Below are positions 11,290 through 25,054 of a DNA stretch of 64,000 nt, in pieces; position 1 is the stretch's first letter, and every line of letters starts with the position of its first letter. The position numbers and the translations under genes were made by a program. Source of the stretch: Nymphaea colorata (Eukaryota > Streptophyta > Magnoliopsida > Nymphaeales > Nymphaeaceae); assembly GCF_008831285.2 (NCBI RefSeq), contig NC_045141.1, forward strand, positions 16,478,106-16,542,105, given 5' to 3'. Below the pieces are notes generated by a model, which was not told where the DNA came from, did no database searches, and was given only the letters and a program-made list of their open reading frames with translations.

Positions 11290-13522
11290 CAGAAATACTT
11301 CTGGTTGATTATATCGTTTGTAAGTCTCGTCTCGTAGCCATCTTTGGATGCAATACTCTCTTCAATTGTTGGTGCATGTATGCTCAAGCTTAGTTTACAT
11401 GTAGGGCTGATGAAGAACAGTTAGTGATTTCACCCTATTAACCACAAACATATAGTGATCAAATAAAGGAAATTGAACTAATTTTTGTTCTAATTGTCTT
11501 CGGAATATCATTATGCTACATGTTTGTTTAGCAGGGTAAGTTGCTCTGCTTTGTGCCATGTCTGCTTACATTTTTACTGTTGCTGCATTAACAGGAAAAG
11601 CCCAACATAGTACCATCTCAATTTAGAAGCTTAGCAAATAAAGATTTGAGAAGATAATTGATATGAAGTACGAGTACAGATTCAGATTATAGAAGAAAAT
11701 CGAAATTGTTCTAGTTGTACTTCATATATGCAAGTAAACAAAGAAGTTTAATGCTGCATATGAGCATGCGTTTGCCATTTTTTTTTGTGTCATATTGGAA
11801 AAAAGGTTGAAACTTTCTTGGCGTGTTTATATAGCTTTCCTTTACCAATAAAGTATGACTGCTGCTTTTGCTGGTCTCCTGTTCGAATCTGCATGGTTTC
11901 TTATGATGATAATGCGACTCTTGAACTGTCCTGTTCTATGTATTATTGAACTTCCTCCGAGATTCGTACTTGGCTTCAAGGTTCATCTTTCTTTTGATGA
12001 GTGGAAATGATAATTTCTTGTTGTAAAAACCCTTCCAGTGAAAGAACTGTTTGTAACGAAAATTGCTGGCTTTTGTTCAACTATCATAAAATATTAGCTC
12101 GGTCAATAAGGCTACCATCTGAACTTTCGACATTGACATTAGTGCTTGTTCTTTCTCCAAGATACTTATGCTTGGTTTTTGGATTGCGTAGTCGTTTTGT
12201 GTGCTGTCTAACTGCTATCCTGCTTTCCGTTTTGGGTGCTTTTGACTTGACCTCAGAGTGTTCGATGCGGTCCACCTCTGCATATATCACGATCGGTGTC
12301 TTTTATGTTCCTGTGGTGTTGTTCGCCTTTCCTTCAAAGCTTGAATGCGTTTTCGACAAGTCAAAGCAACAAGTTTGTCAGTACATTCTGCGGAAGGCTT
12401 TTTAGCTACATGCTGTTCACTATCCTGTCAGACACCTCCATCCGCCAGGTCTCAGCAGTCATGGTGGGAGTGAAGGATGGAGAAGCTTTTGTCTTTTCCT
12501 GAGCTTGAACGGATTCTTGTAATGGAGGTCCTCATTTTGGTTGTTTTAGGAAGCTCCAATGGTGGAGCATCAATGTAGCTTGTCTTACTGAAACGAACTG
12601 TTGTGTTCATAAGTATGGATGCAATACCTGTATATGCATGCTTATGCATGGATCCGCGCCATGAGAATGTGAAGAGTGCGAATGCGAGCAACAGCTGCCT
12701 TCTGCTACGCCAAGTTTAGATGGTAGAGAAGTGTCCCGATAGATGCACTCCATCTACTCTTCGGCCTTTTATTCATCTTACAAATATCATGGCTTCTCAA
12801 ACCTTCATTTCTTGCATTCTTTTGTTTCTTCTAAGCAATGAAAGTGCTTACGACTGAAAACCTGCTAAATTTTTTCGTTTTTTCTATATTTTGCTTCTGC
12901 CATTTTTTCAGTCATCTTTCTCGATTTGCAAAATTACACATCATGAACAAAGACTATCACGAGCTATCCACGCTGTTTTTAAACGCCAAAGGCCCAAAAG
13001 AACTAAAGAAGCATTGGTGATATATTTCTTTTCGTGAAATTCACTTACCCAAGTAAATGGGCAACTACACCTCACAACCAAGGATTCAAGACATGACCAT
13101 AATCCAACATAGTCAGATCATGCGACATACACCATTCAAAATCTCAAGTTACCCTGGTTTTGCTGATAATTTCCTTAATTCAAAGCAGTCCTAATTCCCA
13201 TCGACGTGGTTAGGCTTCCATGAACGTCCGGCTGAGGATCTTACGCCACCAGCAGGAGAGGTTTCCTCGTGTTGCTAAACTAAAAAAATCCCCATTTTTG
13301 GCCCTTCTGGTTGCATCGGAGAGAATGCAACTCCTGCTACCTCAGGTCACCTTCCACGCTGAAGAACAAGGAGTTTACCTTGTTTCTTGACTCCTTTATC
13401 GGAGTTGCCTGCAGAGGCGGCTTCCCTGATCATCAATGGAGCAACTTGAACGGCCTCTGATCCCAAAACTCTCATCCTCGTCTCATTTTTTAGTTGCCCA
13501 TCAGAATTACTCACATTAGTAA
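11290..13522. other. Intergenic, REM-B to PPR gene (convergent 3' ends)
   Basis: It holds the 3' flanks of the plus-strand REM-B and the minus-strand PPR gene. Open frames near 12.0-12.5 kb are short, overlap one another on both strands and show no domain. I see no RNA gene or transposon landmark. Confidence 0.5.
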
Positions 13523-15106
13523 TCAACCATAAAGAGGGACTTTCCTCAGTCTTTCCATCTTCATGGTCAGATTGAAAGCCAGATCCTTCTTTCCATCATC
13601 CAAGAGACACTGCTTCAGCTTGCTGAACATCGGCCCTGGCGGCCGAATCCCCTTCTGCAGCATCTCCTGAAAGTAATCACAGGCTTCCTCCATCCGATTT
13701 TCGTTACAGAGCCCGCCGATCAGCGCCGAGAACATGTGCATGCACGGCATTACGCCCCTTTCAATCATCTTCTTCCACACTTTCATTGCCATGTCCACCT
13801 GCTCAGCCCCACAGAACATGGTCACCAGCATGGTGTACGTATCCAGATCAGGCTCACACCCGCCTTCTTCCATCTCCTTGAACACCTCGTACGCCTCTGC
13901 CGATCGCCCTGACTTGATCAGATGGCGCAGAACGATGCTATAGGTACGGGAGCTCGGCGGAACGCCTGAATTCCGCATTTCCGCTATCACTCTGAACGCG
14001 TCGTCGAACTGCATTGCCCAGCAGTAAGCCCCCACGAGCGCGTTGTATGTAGGAAGCCCAGCAACGAATCCCTTCGCTTTCGATTCTTCGAAGAATCCGA
14101 TCGCCTCGTCGAGCCGCTTCGCCGATCCCAGCCCGTTGATCAGAGTGCAGTAGAGGTGCGGGCTCAGCTGACGGTTCTTTGCCTGCATCTGCCGGAATTC
14201 CCGCACGGCAGCATCGTAACGCCGGTCTTTGCAGAGGGCGTTTATCAGGATGCCGTGGGTGACGACGTCGGGCTCGAAACCGGCGGCCTTCACACCGCGG
14301 TAGATCTCTCTTACCTTCTGCAGATCATTCTCGCTCCCCCACGCCTCCATCAGGATCGTGTAGGTCTTCAGATCGGGCTGAAACCCTTTCTTCTTGGCCT
14401 GTTCGAAGACCCTCTGAGCCCTAGCGACGTTCCGGGACTTCGCGATCGTGTCGATGAGGCGGTTATAGTCGGCGATCCCAGGCTCGAGCCCGAACTCCCG
14501 CATCCGGTCGAAAGCCTGGACGGCCTCGTCAGGCTTCCTCGCCCGCGCGTACCGGCGGGCGATCAATAGGAAGGTGTCTCTGCTCAGGACACCAAGCTTG
14601 TGCATGGATTCCACGAGGGACCAGATCAATCTAAACTGCTTAATCTTGCCGAGGGCGTCAATCAGGGCGTGGAACGATCCGGCCGTGTAACGGAACCCTG
14701 CCTGCTTCTCGGCCCACCGAAAGAACCCCAACGCGAGCATCCCGGCATTCCCGAGCCTCTTCAGAACCTCCTCAGCGAGCTCTGTGCTCACGGTGGCGCC
14801 CGACCGGTCAAGCACCGAGGCGACGCCGGCGCTGTCTGTCTGCCCCGCCAGCAACCTGCATATGCCACTGGCGTCTTCGGGGATGGAACCCTCCGGCCGC
14901 TCAGGAACTCCATGGAAAGAGCGGGGAGGGAACCCAAGCTCCAGATGTACGGCCGCTGTTTCTCGGTGGACTATTAGGGTTTTGATGGGGTTTGCAGGGA
15001 TAGCGGGATAGCAGGACTGCCCCAGGATAGACGACGGAGAGACAGAGGAAAAGGAGGACGATTTGGGGAGACAGCGGACGACGGTGGAAACCCTAAAACG
15101 CCTCAT
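13523..15106 (-). CDS. Pentatricopeptide repeat protein, P class (At1g71060-like), organellar
   Basis: PPR proteins bind organellar RNA in a sequence-specific way; P-class members act in RNA stability, splicing or translation. The single exon encodes 527 residues from the ATG at 15106 (the frame also runs on upstream from a TTG, but the first Met begins an Arg/Ser-rich, acid-poor stretch like a mitochondrial targeting peptide). About ten 35-residue repeats run from about residue 143 to 491, with the usual motif ends such as GFQPDLKTYTILMEAWG, GFEPDVVTHGILINALC and GCEPDLDTYTMLVTMFC. The C-terminal block GIRPPGPMFSKLKQCLLDDG matches my memory of Arabidopsis At1g71060 and its relatives. There is no E, DYW or SMR domain. 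It is GC-richer than the flanking B3 genes and lies alone between REM-B and REM-C. Confidence 0.94.
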   Translation of the reverse strand: MRRFRVSTVVRCLPKSSSFSSVSPSSILGQSCYPAIPANPIKTLIVHRETAAVHLELGFPPRSFHGVPERPEGSIPEDASGICRLLAGQTDSAGVASVLDRSGATVSTELAEEVLKRLGNAGMLALGFFRWAEKQAGFRYTAGSFHALIDALGKIKQFRLIWSLVESMHKLGVLSRDTFLLIARRYARARKPDEAVQAFDRMREFGLEPGIADYNRLIDTIAKSRNVARAQRVFEQAKKKGFQPDLKTYTILMEAWGSENDLQKVREIYRGVKAAGFEPDVVTHGILINALCKDRRYDAAVREFRQMQAKNRQLSPHLYCTLINGLGSAKRLDEAIGFFEESKAKGFVAGLPTYNALVGAYCWAMQFDDAFRVIAEMRNSGVPPSSRTYSIVLRHLIKSGRSAEAYEVFKEMEEGGCEPDLDTYTMLVTMFCGAEQVDMAMKVWKKMIERGVMPCMHMFSALIGGLCNENRMEEACDYFQEMLQKGIRPPGPMFSKLKQCLLDDGKKDLAFNLTMKMERLRKVPLYG

Positions 15107-15990
15107 CTTCGCTGAAACCAGAGAGATTGGTTCGTCTCTTCGATATATTATCAACACTTTGGTGTACAACTAATAATTTTACAATTCATTTGATGAACAA
15201 GAAATCTTCAAGAATAAAAACTTCGGGGCGAGCGTTGAAGATGAATGCCCAAAAGTGACAACTGGGATTGATTCTGAGGACTCTTGAATTTACTTCACTA
15301 CTCAATGATTCTATGAATTTACTCCACTACCCAATGGTTGGAGTAGATACTTATAGCACCAAACTTGTGTATTCGTTCTTGAATCTGGCCTCATCTTGGA
15401 ATAGATTTATGGAACAAACGACCCCAATCGGAGTAGATGCGTAAAGAACTAAACTTAGGTGTTCATGAATCTGCCCTTAGATTTATGGAACAAACAACCC
15501 ATCAGATTCGTTAGTAGCATTTCAGCTAAGTTTATTACACCAATCAAGGTCTCTCTATTGCTAGTTTTAACTATTCGAGGAGACGAGAGACCTATGCTTT
15601 TCGTAATTTCAGATGCCGTACACCAACAATGTTAACGGTTTACTCATGTTACATGAACTTTCAATAAATCAATACTTTCTTAGATTTTCAAATATAATCA
15701 ATAAGTAGTTAGTTCGATGATACTTAGATGTGGATGTGTAGAGAAAATTGATCACCTAGTAATTTCAAACCCCATGTTAACAAAGAATAATTAGGGTAGG
15801 GAGAGAGAGAGAGAGATAATAGAACAGAGCAGCTGTTTGTAGAAACAGATAATTACAGACCTAGGAGAGGCAGATAACTACAGATCTAAGGGACAAATAA
15901 CCACCAAATAACAGCATGCAGCAAACCAACTATCTGCAGTGAAATTGGATCCAAAAAATTAAGCGAATGTTCACAAACATTACACGTCGA
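15107..15990. other. PPR gene upstream region and REM-C 3' flank
   Basis: This holds the promoter side of the PPR gene and the 3' side of REM-C, both on the minus strand. Two loosely repeated blocks (GAGTAGAT.C.TA and ATTTATGGAACAAAC) occur between 15290 and 15510, and a short GA run lies near 15800. No gene is seen. Confidence 0.5.
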
Positions 15991-18659
15991 TCATTTTTTG
16001 TTTCCTGCCCTGAGTCCACGTTTGTGTTCTTTGAATTGAAGTGGAGTTATTTCTTCCACCACCCTGAAAATATGCACATCGATCATGGGGTACACATGTT
16101 CAGTTAATTCGAAGACGCAGACATCCCCTTCTTCCAGATTATGAGCAACTGAAAAGGGACCCCAGCCATGGCGAATCTGACCACGATGATCAGAAGGCCT
16201 TCGAGAAACTTTAGCTGCCCATTTCATGCCACTAGGACCCCGAAGAGCTACCGCAGCACCGTGCCTCAAGTCTACTTCACGCAAGAATGATCTAGGAATG
16301 TTCTGCAGAACAATGTCATTGTTCAAGTAACAGTTAGAACTCGTTAGAGAAAGACAGAAGTAGGAATCAAGCTCATCATTCAGGTAAACAGCAAAAGAAT
16401 GACATAAAAAGTTCAACACATGAACTGCTCAAGTGAAGATCTGCTCTAGGGCGTTTTTCTTGTTAGTTAGCAGCATAGAAACTGCCACCAGCCAAACATA
16501 TAGCAAGGAACCGACTGTCAGAAATAGATTTTGAAGATTCCATCCTATCTGCCCGAGTGCTGCCCGAGTTCAAAATGTTAGTAAGGTGGAGTTCAAAACT
16601 ATTGACTCATCAATCCAAGAACCAAAGGTGGAAGCAGGCAATGAAGTGAACGAGACTGATAATCTGCACTTTGGTGTAGTTGCAAGCCTAGTTTCTGCCA
16701 ATCTCCTTATTCTGATTTCAGCAGGACCCTACCCACTAACACTTCAATCTGTCAACCAAACTTATTTCTGTGTGTAAAGACGAGCTTATTCTCTTTCGTA
16801 AGCCACATACGAGTAGAACCTTTCAAAAAATGCAGAATCAACTTCTGCTGCTTGTTCTCTGAATCAGAAAAGCTCCCATTTGGCAGCCAATGTAAATTCA
16901 CGTACATGTGCATACCAACATCTTGTACTTAATAGGGCCAGGTAAGTTGACTATGACTGCAAAATATGAGGAATTGACCTTTATTCGAAGCAAAAATGGA
17001 GCATATTGCAAGAAGGAAGGCATTTAGGGAAAACTTACCAATGCAAAAATCTCATAGACATTTGTCCGAACCATCTTAGAAAGAAAATGAGGCCGACTTA
17101 GCTTCAATGATGCGGCAGCGCTAAGTGCTCTGTCTCTTTCTTTCTGAATCACAGGTTGTCTTTTTGAAGCATAACAATATGATCCCATTGTCGCAAGTTT
17201 ATCAGAATGACAAGGTACCTATTTGATGAAGCAAGTTCAAATTAGAAGATTTTCCCTGGTTGTCTGAATTGCTAATTAGGAAAATTTATCATACTAAACC
17301 TATCAATTTCAAAATATAAAAGCACCAGGACAAGATGTTTTCTAGTTGGTCTCTTCAACCTCTTGATGATTCACAATTTCGCTCTGAGTTCCTCTCCAAA
17401 CACGAAGGCCATTTGAAGGATCTCCACGTGGATCATAATGTTCTTCATGTTCCTTCTTGCCTATCCTGACGTTCTTGTGAAGATATGCAGGTGCTCTTTC
17501 ACATCCACTCCTATCAAATATCTTGACATCAAAATCCAAGTAATCGTTGTATCTGAACATTAGAAAGTCTCCAAATTGTAGGGAATGACATGCAACAAAT
17601 GCTGGCCAACCATTGCCAATGAAGACAGCACTGTTACATCTGTACAGTTTCACAGGCCAGGGGCTACCAGTGTGGCTTTTTATGGTGGCGTTGGCAAATC
17701 TGTAGATCTTGATGTGCTTTGCCATGGCTGGAGGAATGCACTGCAAAAGCAAAAAGCAAGCAATTTAACACTGAAGGTGAGATCCATATCACATATATCC
17801 AGATTTCTCATCTGATCTAGAATGCTACATGCATCAAGTGTTTTGAGACAGGAAGTAATATTTGAGGTTACTATCATCATGACCGGTTCTTTAAGATGAA
17901 AGATTTTGATTTTATATAACTTACTATACTAAATTGCTACGTAGCCAAAGTTATATCATTTTATAGTACTTAGTATAGACTTATGGTGTTTACAATAATT
18001 TATAGGTGTTATCTTTTCATACCACAAAATGTCTACTAGTATAAATTAAACACGATACATCTATACTAAGTTATATAACATTATAAAACAGTTACTACGT
18101 AATACTTCTATACTAAGTTACTAACCATTAAAAACACACACTAAAACCTAGCTGCTAACAGCCGAACAGAAAAGCATACATGATACACTTGCAGTAACAA
18201 ATATATACAAAATAGCCATACAAAATGCATCTGCACTGAGTTACTAACTAGACAGAACCTAAAAGCTCACTGCCTACAAAGGGAAAAGACAGACACGCTT
18301 GAAGATGCATAAAATTTTCCCATGACATATCAAAACACTATATCACACAGGCACCATATTTCCAGGAAATGCTTTCCGAAGGAAGTAAATAACAAACAAC
18401 CACCACCCAGAAATTGCAGGGAAACCAACGGAGACCAACATTCAGTATTTCAGAAAAGTTAGGAATGAAAGAAAACAGGAGATGTGACAATTCTTTTTCT
18501 TACTAATTTGGAAGCAAAATCCCCGATCATAATCTTAAAGAAGCACATTCCCACCGCCTCCTTCCCTTTCTTTTGGATCCCTTCTGCAAACCAACCACAT
18601 TCTCCGCGTTTCTTCCCGACATTCCCTAAAGACTTTTTCTCTCTTTGGGAGTTCACCAT
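15991..18659 (-). CDS. REM-C: two-domain B3 (REM-like) protein, 4-exon model
   Basis: On the minus strand, exon 1 runs 18659-18504 (ATG at 18659, ends CFFKIMIGDFASKL, donor GTAAGA, phase 0). Exon 2 starts at 17740: CIPPAMAKHI, FIGNGWPAFVACHSL, GDFLMFRYNDYLDFDVKIFD. The linker exon runs about 17218-17039 and ends RPHFLSKMVRTNVYEIFAL with donor GTAAGT in phase 0. Exon 4 is 16302-15991: NIPRSFLREVDLRHG, IRHGWGPFSVAHNL, GDVCVFELTEHVYPMIDVHIF, then a basic tail ending GLRAGNKK. The exon 2 donor is not fixed; the linker exon as drawn needs a phase-0 donor between about 17345 and 17420. The first exon differs from its sisters: the usual Cys pair is replaced by a basic stretch (GIQKKGKEAVG). The fold is preserved, so I read the gene as intact. 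Confidence 0.85.
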
Positions 18660-21600
18660 CACCGGAGGCTAGGAAATGGCGACAACTCCACCTCGCACCA
18701 AAATCTCTTATACCCAACTCCACCACAGAGCTCAGATTTCAAAAAGCTCGACTCCCCACGAGAATCTAAGCACTCATGGAGGGAAATCCGCCATGACAGT
18801 AAGACGAGTAATCACCTTCAGTGTCTGAATCAATCCTAGTAAGGGACGTGAGGATCGACCTGAAGGATTTTGCAGCTTAAAAATCAGACTCCATGTTCCA
18901 CATGTCCATGCAGACCTCTGCAACAACAGAGGAGTTCACGTCGGTCCTAATTGAACTGAAAAGACCCCAATTCACCAACTTGACCGGTCACGGGACAGGC
19001 CCGGCCACGCACACGTCCTACACGCATTCACCGTTTATGAAGTAACCACTGGATTTGAACGTATGCCAAAAGTTTGGAAGACCTCTGTCCTATCCATTAG
19101 ACAATGAACGCTATTCGTCCCATTTCTCTTCGTTGTGATTCTATGTTAATGCAATCAAGTACTCATTTTCTAAATCTCTTCTTCAATAAATCTGCTTATA
19201 TTTAGATATTTGGATAATTTATCGCTCGGTGTTTCTTTTTTTTTTGTACCACATACAGTTTGGAGTGTTAGACGTCAGAATTACAAAGCTCACAAATCGG
19301 ATGACACAAATTAATAATTTTTTATAAAAATCAGATCCATGACGTACGACTATGTCGTTGACATTCAAGTTTTTTTTATTTATTAATTGTTTTTCCTGTT
19401 CTTTTTTTTTTATTTATAGAATCCACATAATAATGTCTTCTGCTGCTTCATAAAAGATTCAGCTGATTCAATCCCCATTTGATTAGCTAATGGAGATTTC
19501 GTTTACTTTCTTTTTTCCTTAAAAAGATGGGATAATGTTGCAAATCAACAAACGGCGTACTTTGGCTAAACTAATCGAGTTTGAGCTCATACTTTCAACT
19601 TGAGTGCAAAGAGAAACCGAGATCGAGTTCTATACAGATACAATAAACCAGTCGTTCACAATTCCTACGGCTTCCGAAAAGATTGAAACCAATTTGGCTT
19701 AATCTCGTCCGCTTCAGCTTGATTGACATGTTTAATTGACCTGAACTGAACTCGAACGCTAGTTTTTCAATGTATATAAGCTCTCTGTTTCTCGAAATTA
19801 AAAAACTGGATTAACCGGAATGTTTGTTCCAAGTTGGTGAGAAAGCATTACTTTCTCACTGACTCGATATTTTCTATAATTCTGACATGAACGAAATATT
19901 GTGGAAGAAAAGCGACCCAAAATTAATTAAATCTCATGCCATTGCATCAATGGCTGGAAAAGAAAAAACTGACGCCCATGGCTTGACCCGCGTTTGATTC
20001 AGAGTCGTCGTTCAAACGCAAAAAATGAGCTCAACAGCCAGCGGTGCTTGGTTCGTTTTAATTTGTGCAAGCTCGTTGGATAAATTAACACTTTTATATA
20101 TGATATTGATGCAAAATAACTTGGAAGCACTTGTTTTGCAAAGTTAAATACTATTATTTCTAACTAAGAAAATTATGATTCTTCTAACAAGTCGCCCAAG
20201 ATTGGCTCGTTTAACCTGATTTCTTTATGAGCTTCAGCTTCGCTTTCGCAATTAAGAAAGGATTCAAGCCTCCCCTGATCAAGCTCAGTTGCATGGGTCG
20301 ATTGGGACAGATAAATGTGCAGATATTCAAATGCACTCACATATCGATGTGAAACAAAAAGTGTAGTTAAAATTGACAAGTGAAACTTGTGAGATGGATG
20401 CATTTGGCACATGTTTGTCAAATAAATGACCTCTGATTTTCTTGTCAGAATGAGGATATGTTTCATCAGGCAGAAGCAGACGCATAGTCAGATAAAGCTA
20501 AAATCAGCAAGCTGACGTGATATCTACCAAAGCAAAGGGAAGAAGAGACTAGAGAGGTCTTTAGATCTCAGACCACTTGCAATGGGCTTGATGCCAATAA
20601 ACGTCTCAGTGGAAGTTCGATACCTCACATCCAAAGAAAAAGCTTAGATCAGCTACATCACCCAATATTCCTCCTGAAGCCAGGTTGCATGAAATGGGAG
20701 CAGGTTATTTGTTATGCTCTTTGTGAAAAGCAGTGTGAAAAGTATGAAAAGGGGCAGCACCTCAGATGCAACCCTTAGACACGTTCCGTGGGGAGTTGTT
20801 TGGCAACTGAAACACTGAGTGTTATATGAATACGAATATATTTTTATAGATTGGCGCAGACTTATGAAACACTACAACCAAGAAACACTACAACCAACCA
20901 AGAAACACTACAACCAAATGTTTGGTAAATCTGCCCCAGCCAAATTCATGTGACTGTTCCAAAAGCTAAACAATACAACCAACCAAGAAACACTACAACC
21001 AAGTGTTTGGTAAATCTGCCCCAGCCAAATTCATGTGAGTGTTCCAAAAGCTAAACAATATTTAACGGAGCATAACATGCAAGTCGCACCCACATGAGCT
21101 CTTATATGGATAATTTACAAGTGATGCATAGTTAATGATAATAGTAAAATCATTGAAAATGATAATAGTAAAATCATTGAAGGATCCACAGAACCAAAGT
21201 AGTTTTCTTTTAGTCGTTTGAGGGAGGAAAGTATCTCCATTACTTTTGATGTACCCATACACTAATGGCAAAATATAGTGATATCTAAAGCATCGCTACA
21301 CATATTTTCGTTATCTCAATGTATTTTTGACACGTTTTGTGTTAATTTCATATATTTAAGTGTCTGCTTTCTCTCACAACTAACAAAACCTAATATTCAT
21401 AACTTTGGGGTTATTATCATGCCATTCAATTTTAGAAGTTATAAGTTTTTCTTAGGAAACCACATTTTGACAAAACTTCTAAGAAGAACCTTAGCTATGA
21501 AATTGCCAAGCATGCATATGCGTGTGCAAGCGTACTGAAACAGACTGCTCATTTTGTTCAAATCCCTGCGCAGCACCTTTAACTAAAAGGACAAATAGGA

Positions 21601-22072
21601 AGCCCCAAGGTACCTGGCCGAGCAGGCGGCCAAAGCATGTCATCAGTTCAATTCCTATGGATGCTACTCCGCTGCATTATAAAATGGTGGGATTGCAACC
21701 CTCTAGTTGAGAGGTATATCATACCCCACCCAAGTACTGACATGGCCCAAGACCCCGAGGTCCTTCAGGCCACTTTTCTAGGTAATGGGTTGTTAACCTC
21801 CTTACCTGGAAAAGGACAAACAGGAAACTAAACTTGCACAGTTCCATCATAGAGACATTTTTGCAGAAACCCCTTTTTTACAAGAAACTGTCGCAACCTT
21901 CAATGCAGAAAAGGTTGTGACTCAAAAAAGCACACAAAAAATTGATTAATAAAAGCCTAGTCAGACTTCACTCATTGGCTTATTTTCACATCAATAAGAA
22001 AGTACCACAATTTAGAAGACTAACATGCAGTTTTCAAATGAAACAACACCATTGGAAGGCTTAGCAAAAGCA
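18660..22072. other. Intergenic, REM-C to REM-D
   Basis: This is about 3.4 kb without a convincing gene. It includes the REM-C promoter side (to about 19.1 kb), AT-rich unique sequence, a tandem duplication at about 20.9-21.06 kb and a short 25-base tandem duplication (GATAATAGTAAAATCATTGA unit) at about 21137-21181. The minus-strand frame at 20173-20466 has a true ATG but no recognisable domain. Confidence 0.5.
20889..21059 (+). repeat. Tandem duplication, about 85-bp unit
   Basis: Two near-identical copies each contain CAAGAAACACTACAACCAA, TGTTTGGTAAATCTGCCCCA and TTCCAAAAGCTAAACAAT. They are preceded by further short ACACTACAACCA units. The low divergence points to a recent duplication. 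Confidence 0.9.
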
Positions 22073-23415
22073 TCAACTAACGAAACAATGGTTGCGGGTG
22101 CTCCTCTTCCTCTGTAGAGGAACAATTTCTTCTACAACTCGGAAAATATGCACTTTCAACTCCTTCTCTTTAATAAGCTCAAAGATGCATACATCTCCCT
22201 CTTCAATGTTATGGTGAAGAGTAAATTTTACCCATCCTCCACTTAGTCCTCCATAAAGGGAAGAACATACATAGCGTACAGGCCATGGTTTTCCACTCGG
22301 GTCCCAAAGAGTCAAATCACTAGCAGTGGAAGGAAGATAGTTTCTAAACTTGGTAGGAAGATGCTGCATTCACAACAAAAGTATTGGTGAACTTGTTTCA
22401 AGTACATAAAGTGTGTGTCAGAAGACATGTATTGAAAGATAGATAGTTGCACAGCATAACATTTCTCATAACAAAAGCAACCAAACATGTTACATTTAGA
22501 CAGTGTCCATGACACCACAAGAAAGTGCACATAAAATTTGCTCATTTAACCGTCTACAGATAAAAGCCTAGTGATTAAGATCTACTGATTGGACAAGCAG
22601 CAAACAATGAAAGAAAAGAGATGCATCTATTTAAAAAAAAAAATCCAGAAAAAGATTAGAAAGCAGAGAGTAGGCAAAAACAAAGTCAAAAACAACCAAA
22701 GGAAGCCAACATGATCACAAATTACAGTTTCTACTTTCAACTCGCCTTGAAAATGCTAGTGCAAAACTGGATGAAGCAACTTGCTTCTTTACCATAACCC
22801 ACACTTTGATCAGTACGAGAAAATATAAATCTCAAAAAATATCGCATACATTTAGAAAGAGAGATGACCGGTCATAGTTTAAAAAGTAGCTTGTCTGAGA
22901 AAACCACAAGGAGCTTGACCTACTAGAAGAGAGATTTCTCCCTAACAGCTGGAATTCTAAATTTATCTTTTTTAGCTGATTCAAAAGAACAGTTTTAATT
23001 TTTCCTCTGACTACTGTACACTACCCTTGGAACTCTAGCAATCAAAAGAAGGCCCTAAAGCTGAAATTTGTACATGCTCAAACACTTTTTCTACAATGAG
23101 GTCTACCTTTCCAAATCCCACTAGCATCAATGACTCCTTGACTGACAAGGTCTCACACCAGATTAATTAATTATCCCACATGGGAACCTTGATGCACGTA
23201 AATGAACAACCTGTTAACTGTAAAAAGATCCCAGACTGCAAGTTGACCAAAGCCATCTTCAACTGTCCAGTAAATTATCTATATAACATGGGTCCATCTA
23301 GCAGTTAGACTTGCTTTAAGAAAAGGCTCAAAATACCTGATGAAACAGCAGGCAGATTGCCTTGGATGAGTAAATCCAAGACCCAGTATATATATATAAT
23401 TATAATATATACATA

Positions 23416-23463
<48 letters not shown>

Positions 23464-23849
23464 GCGCTCCTGCTGCATTGATCCTCTTTTAAGTGGTTGA
23501 ATCCAATTTAATCCTACAGCCAAGAGGCAAAGGAGAAAAAATATACTTGTTTTCCATTATGAAAAGTATTTCAAAATAAATAAGCATGAAAAGATGATTT
23601 AACATAAGATAACTTACTAATTAGCAAAACGCTCTCTCTTTCATACCTTTTACTCTATGTAGCATGAAACCAATATTGATTAAAAGTTCTAAACAGGAAA
23701 CAAAAATACAACTGACCAAATGGAAAGAACATTAAGTAGTTTTAAAAGGATTATTCTAAAATAGGGCAGGAAAGGCACAAAATGCATCAACTGCAGCCAA
23801 CATGGCCTTGACCTTGTCCGTGTCCTGCTTTGTTGCATGGGCATGGCTG

Positions 23850-23901
<52 letters not shown>

Positions 23902-24749
23902 GATTCCTCCGGCCATCTGGCCAATTAGATGTCTCTCACATGCAGCCCAATGCATTGCATAGGGCTGCATGTATGGGACATCTGGATGGACAGATAGCCA
24001 AAGGATTTCAAAGAGACAGGTATATGTGGAATGCTTACTTCCCCGATGAGAATGAAACCCTTTGATCCGTTGGATTTGTCATGGAAGAATGGCTGACTTT
24101 AAGGGTGCCCCTTCCTTATTTTCATGTCCTGGTTTCCCTTACTTAAAGAGCAAAAGGGTGCCGATGCAAATGCCCAATGCAGCGAGGCAGGGGATGGCTA
24201 CCTCCCTCTCTCTCTCTCTCTCCCTTTCTCTCAACACAGCCCTCACACTGACAGAGCGCCTCTATTTTTTTTGTCCAACAGAAAATGTCTAACCAACACT
24301 CACAGCAATTTTTGGATTTCATGAAACCTTTTAAGTTTTTTAAGCTTATTTTGCTGGGAAGAGATGAGAACAGATCGTGGGATGCATTACATTTCCGTTG
24401 GATGTATATTGTGAGATAGCTTTAAAATTGACCAAGTATATTTTCCTTCAAGCCTTCTTACTGGACAACAGATTTACATTCCTTTGCTGCTTAATCAACA
24501 TATGAAAACCGTTGTATAAAAGAAAGACTGAATGACTGGACTAAATAATCAACTAAACATTTGGAGTATCCTTAGTTTATCAGAACTTAGCATCACAGTG
24601 TAATGGAAACTGGATAACCCATTGGGTCTATTAAGGGATTTTTACAGTAACCAAATTTACAACCCATAGCTATTTTTTTCTGTAATGAAATGCTAAGTAT
24701 GGCTCCTAATTTGGGATTTTGGTCAGCCATATCTGATGGTGCAAGCAAG

Positions 24750-24799
<50 letters not shown>

Positions 24800-25005
24800 C
24801 TTGCATGAATGGCAACGAGGAGGGAGAGGTGGAGAATACATGAGCCTACACAGAATAGGGAAGAAAAGAAGGGGTTCCCTTATCCTCTTTTTAGTGGGTA
24901 AAACTGGAAATAAAAAGTAGAAAGGGGCGCCCTTAAAATCAGCCGTTTAATAATAGCAAATCCAACGGCTCCATTTTCATCTGGGAAGTGAGCATCCCGC
25001 ATATA

Positions 25006-25054
<49 letters not shown>

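Noticed and set aside
14156-15011. Several long frames on the plus strand across the PPR gene
   Set aside because: They are antisense shadows of a GC-rich coding exon, with no domain and no conserved start.
20876-21182. Possible CRISPR-like or regularly spaced repeat near 21 kb
   Set aside because: Only two long tandem copies and a short tandem pair, in plant nuclear DNA. This is ordinary tandem duplication.
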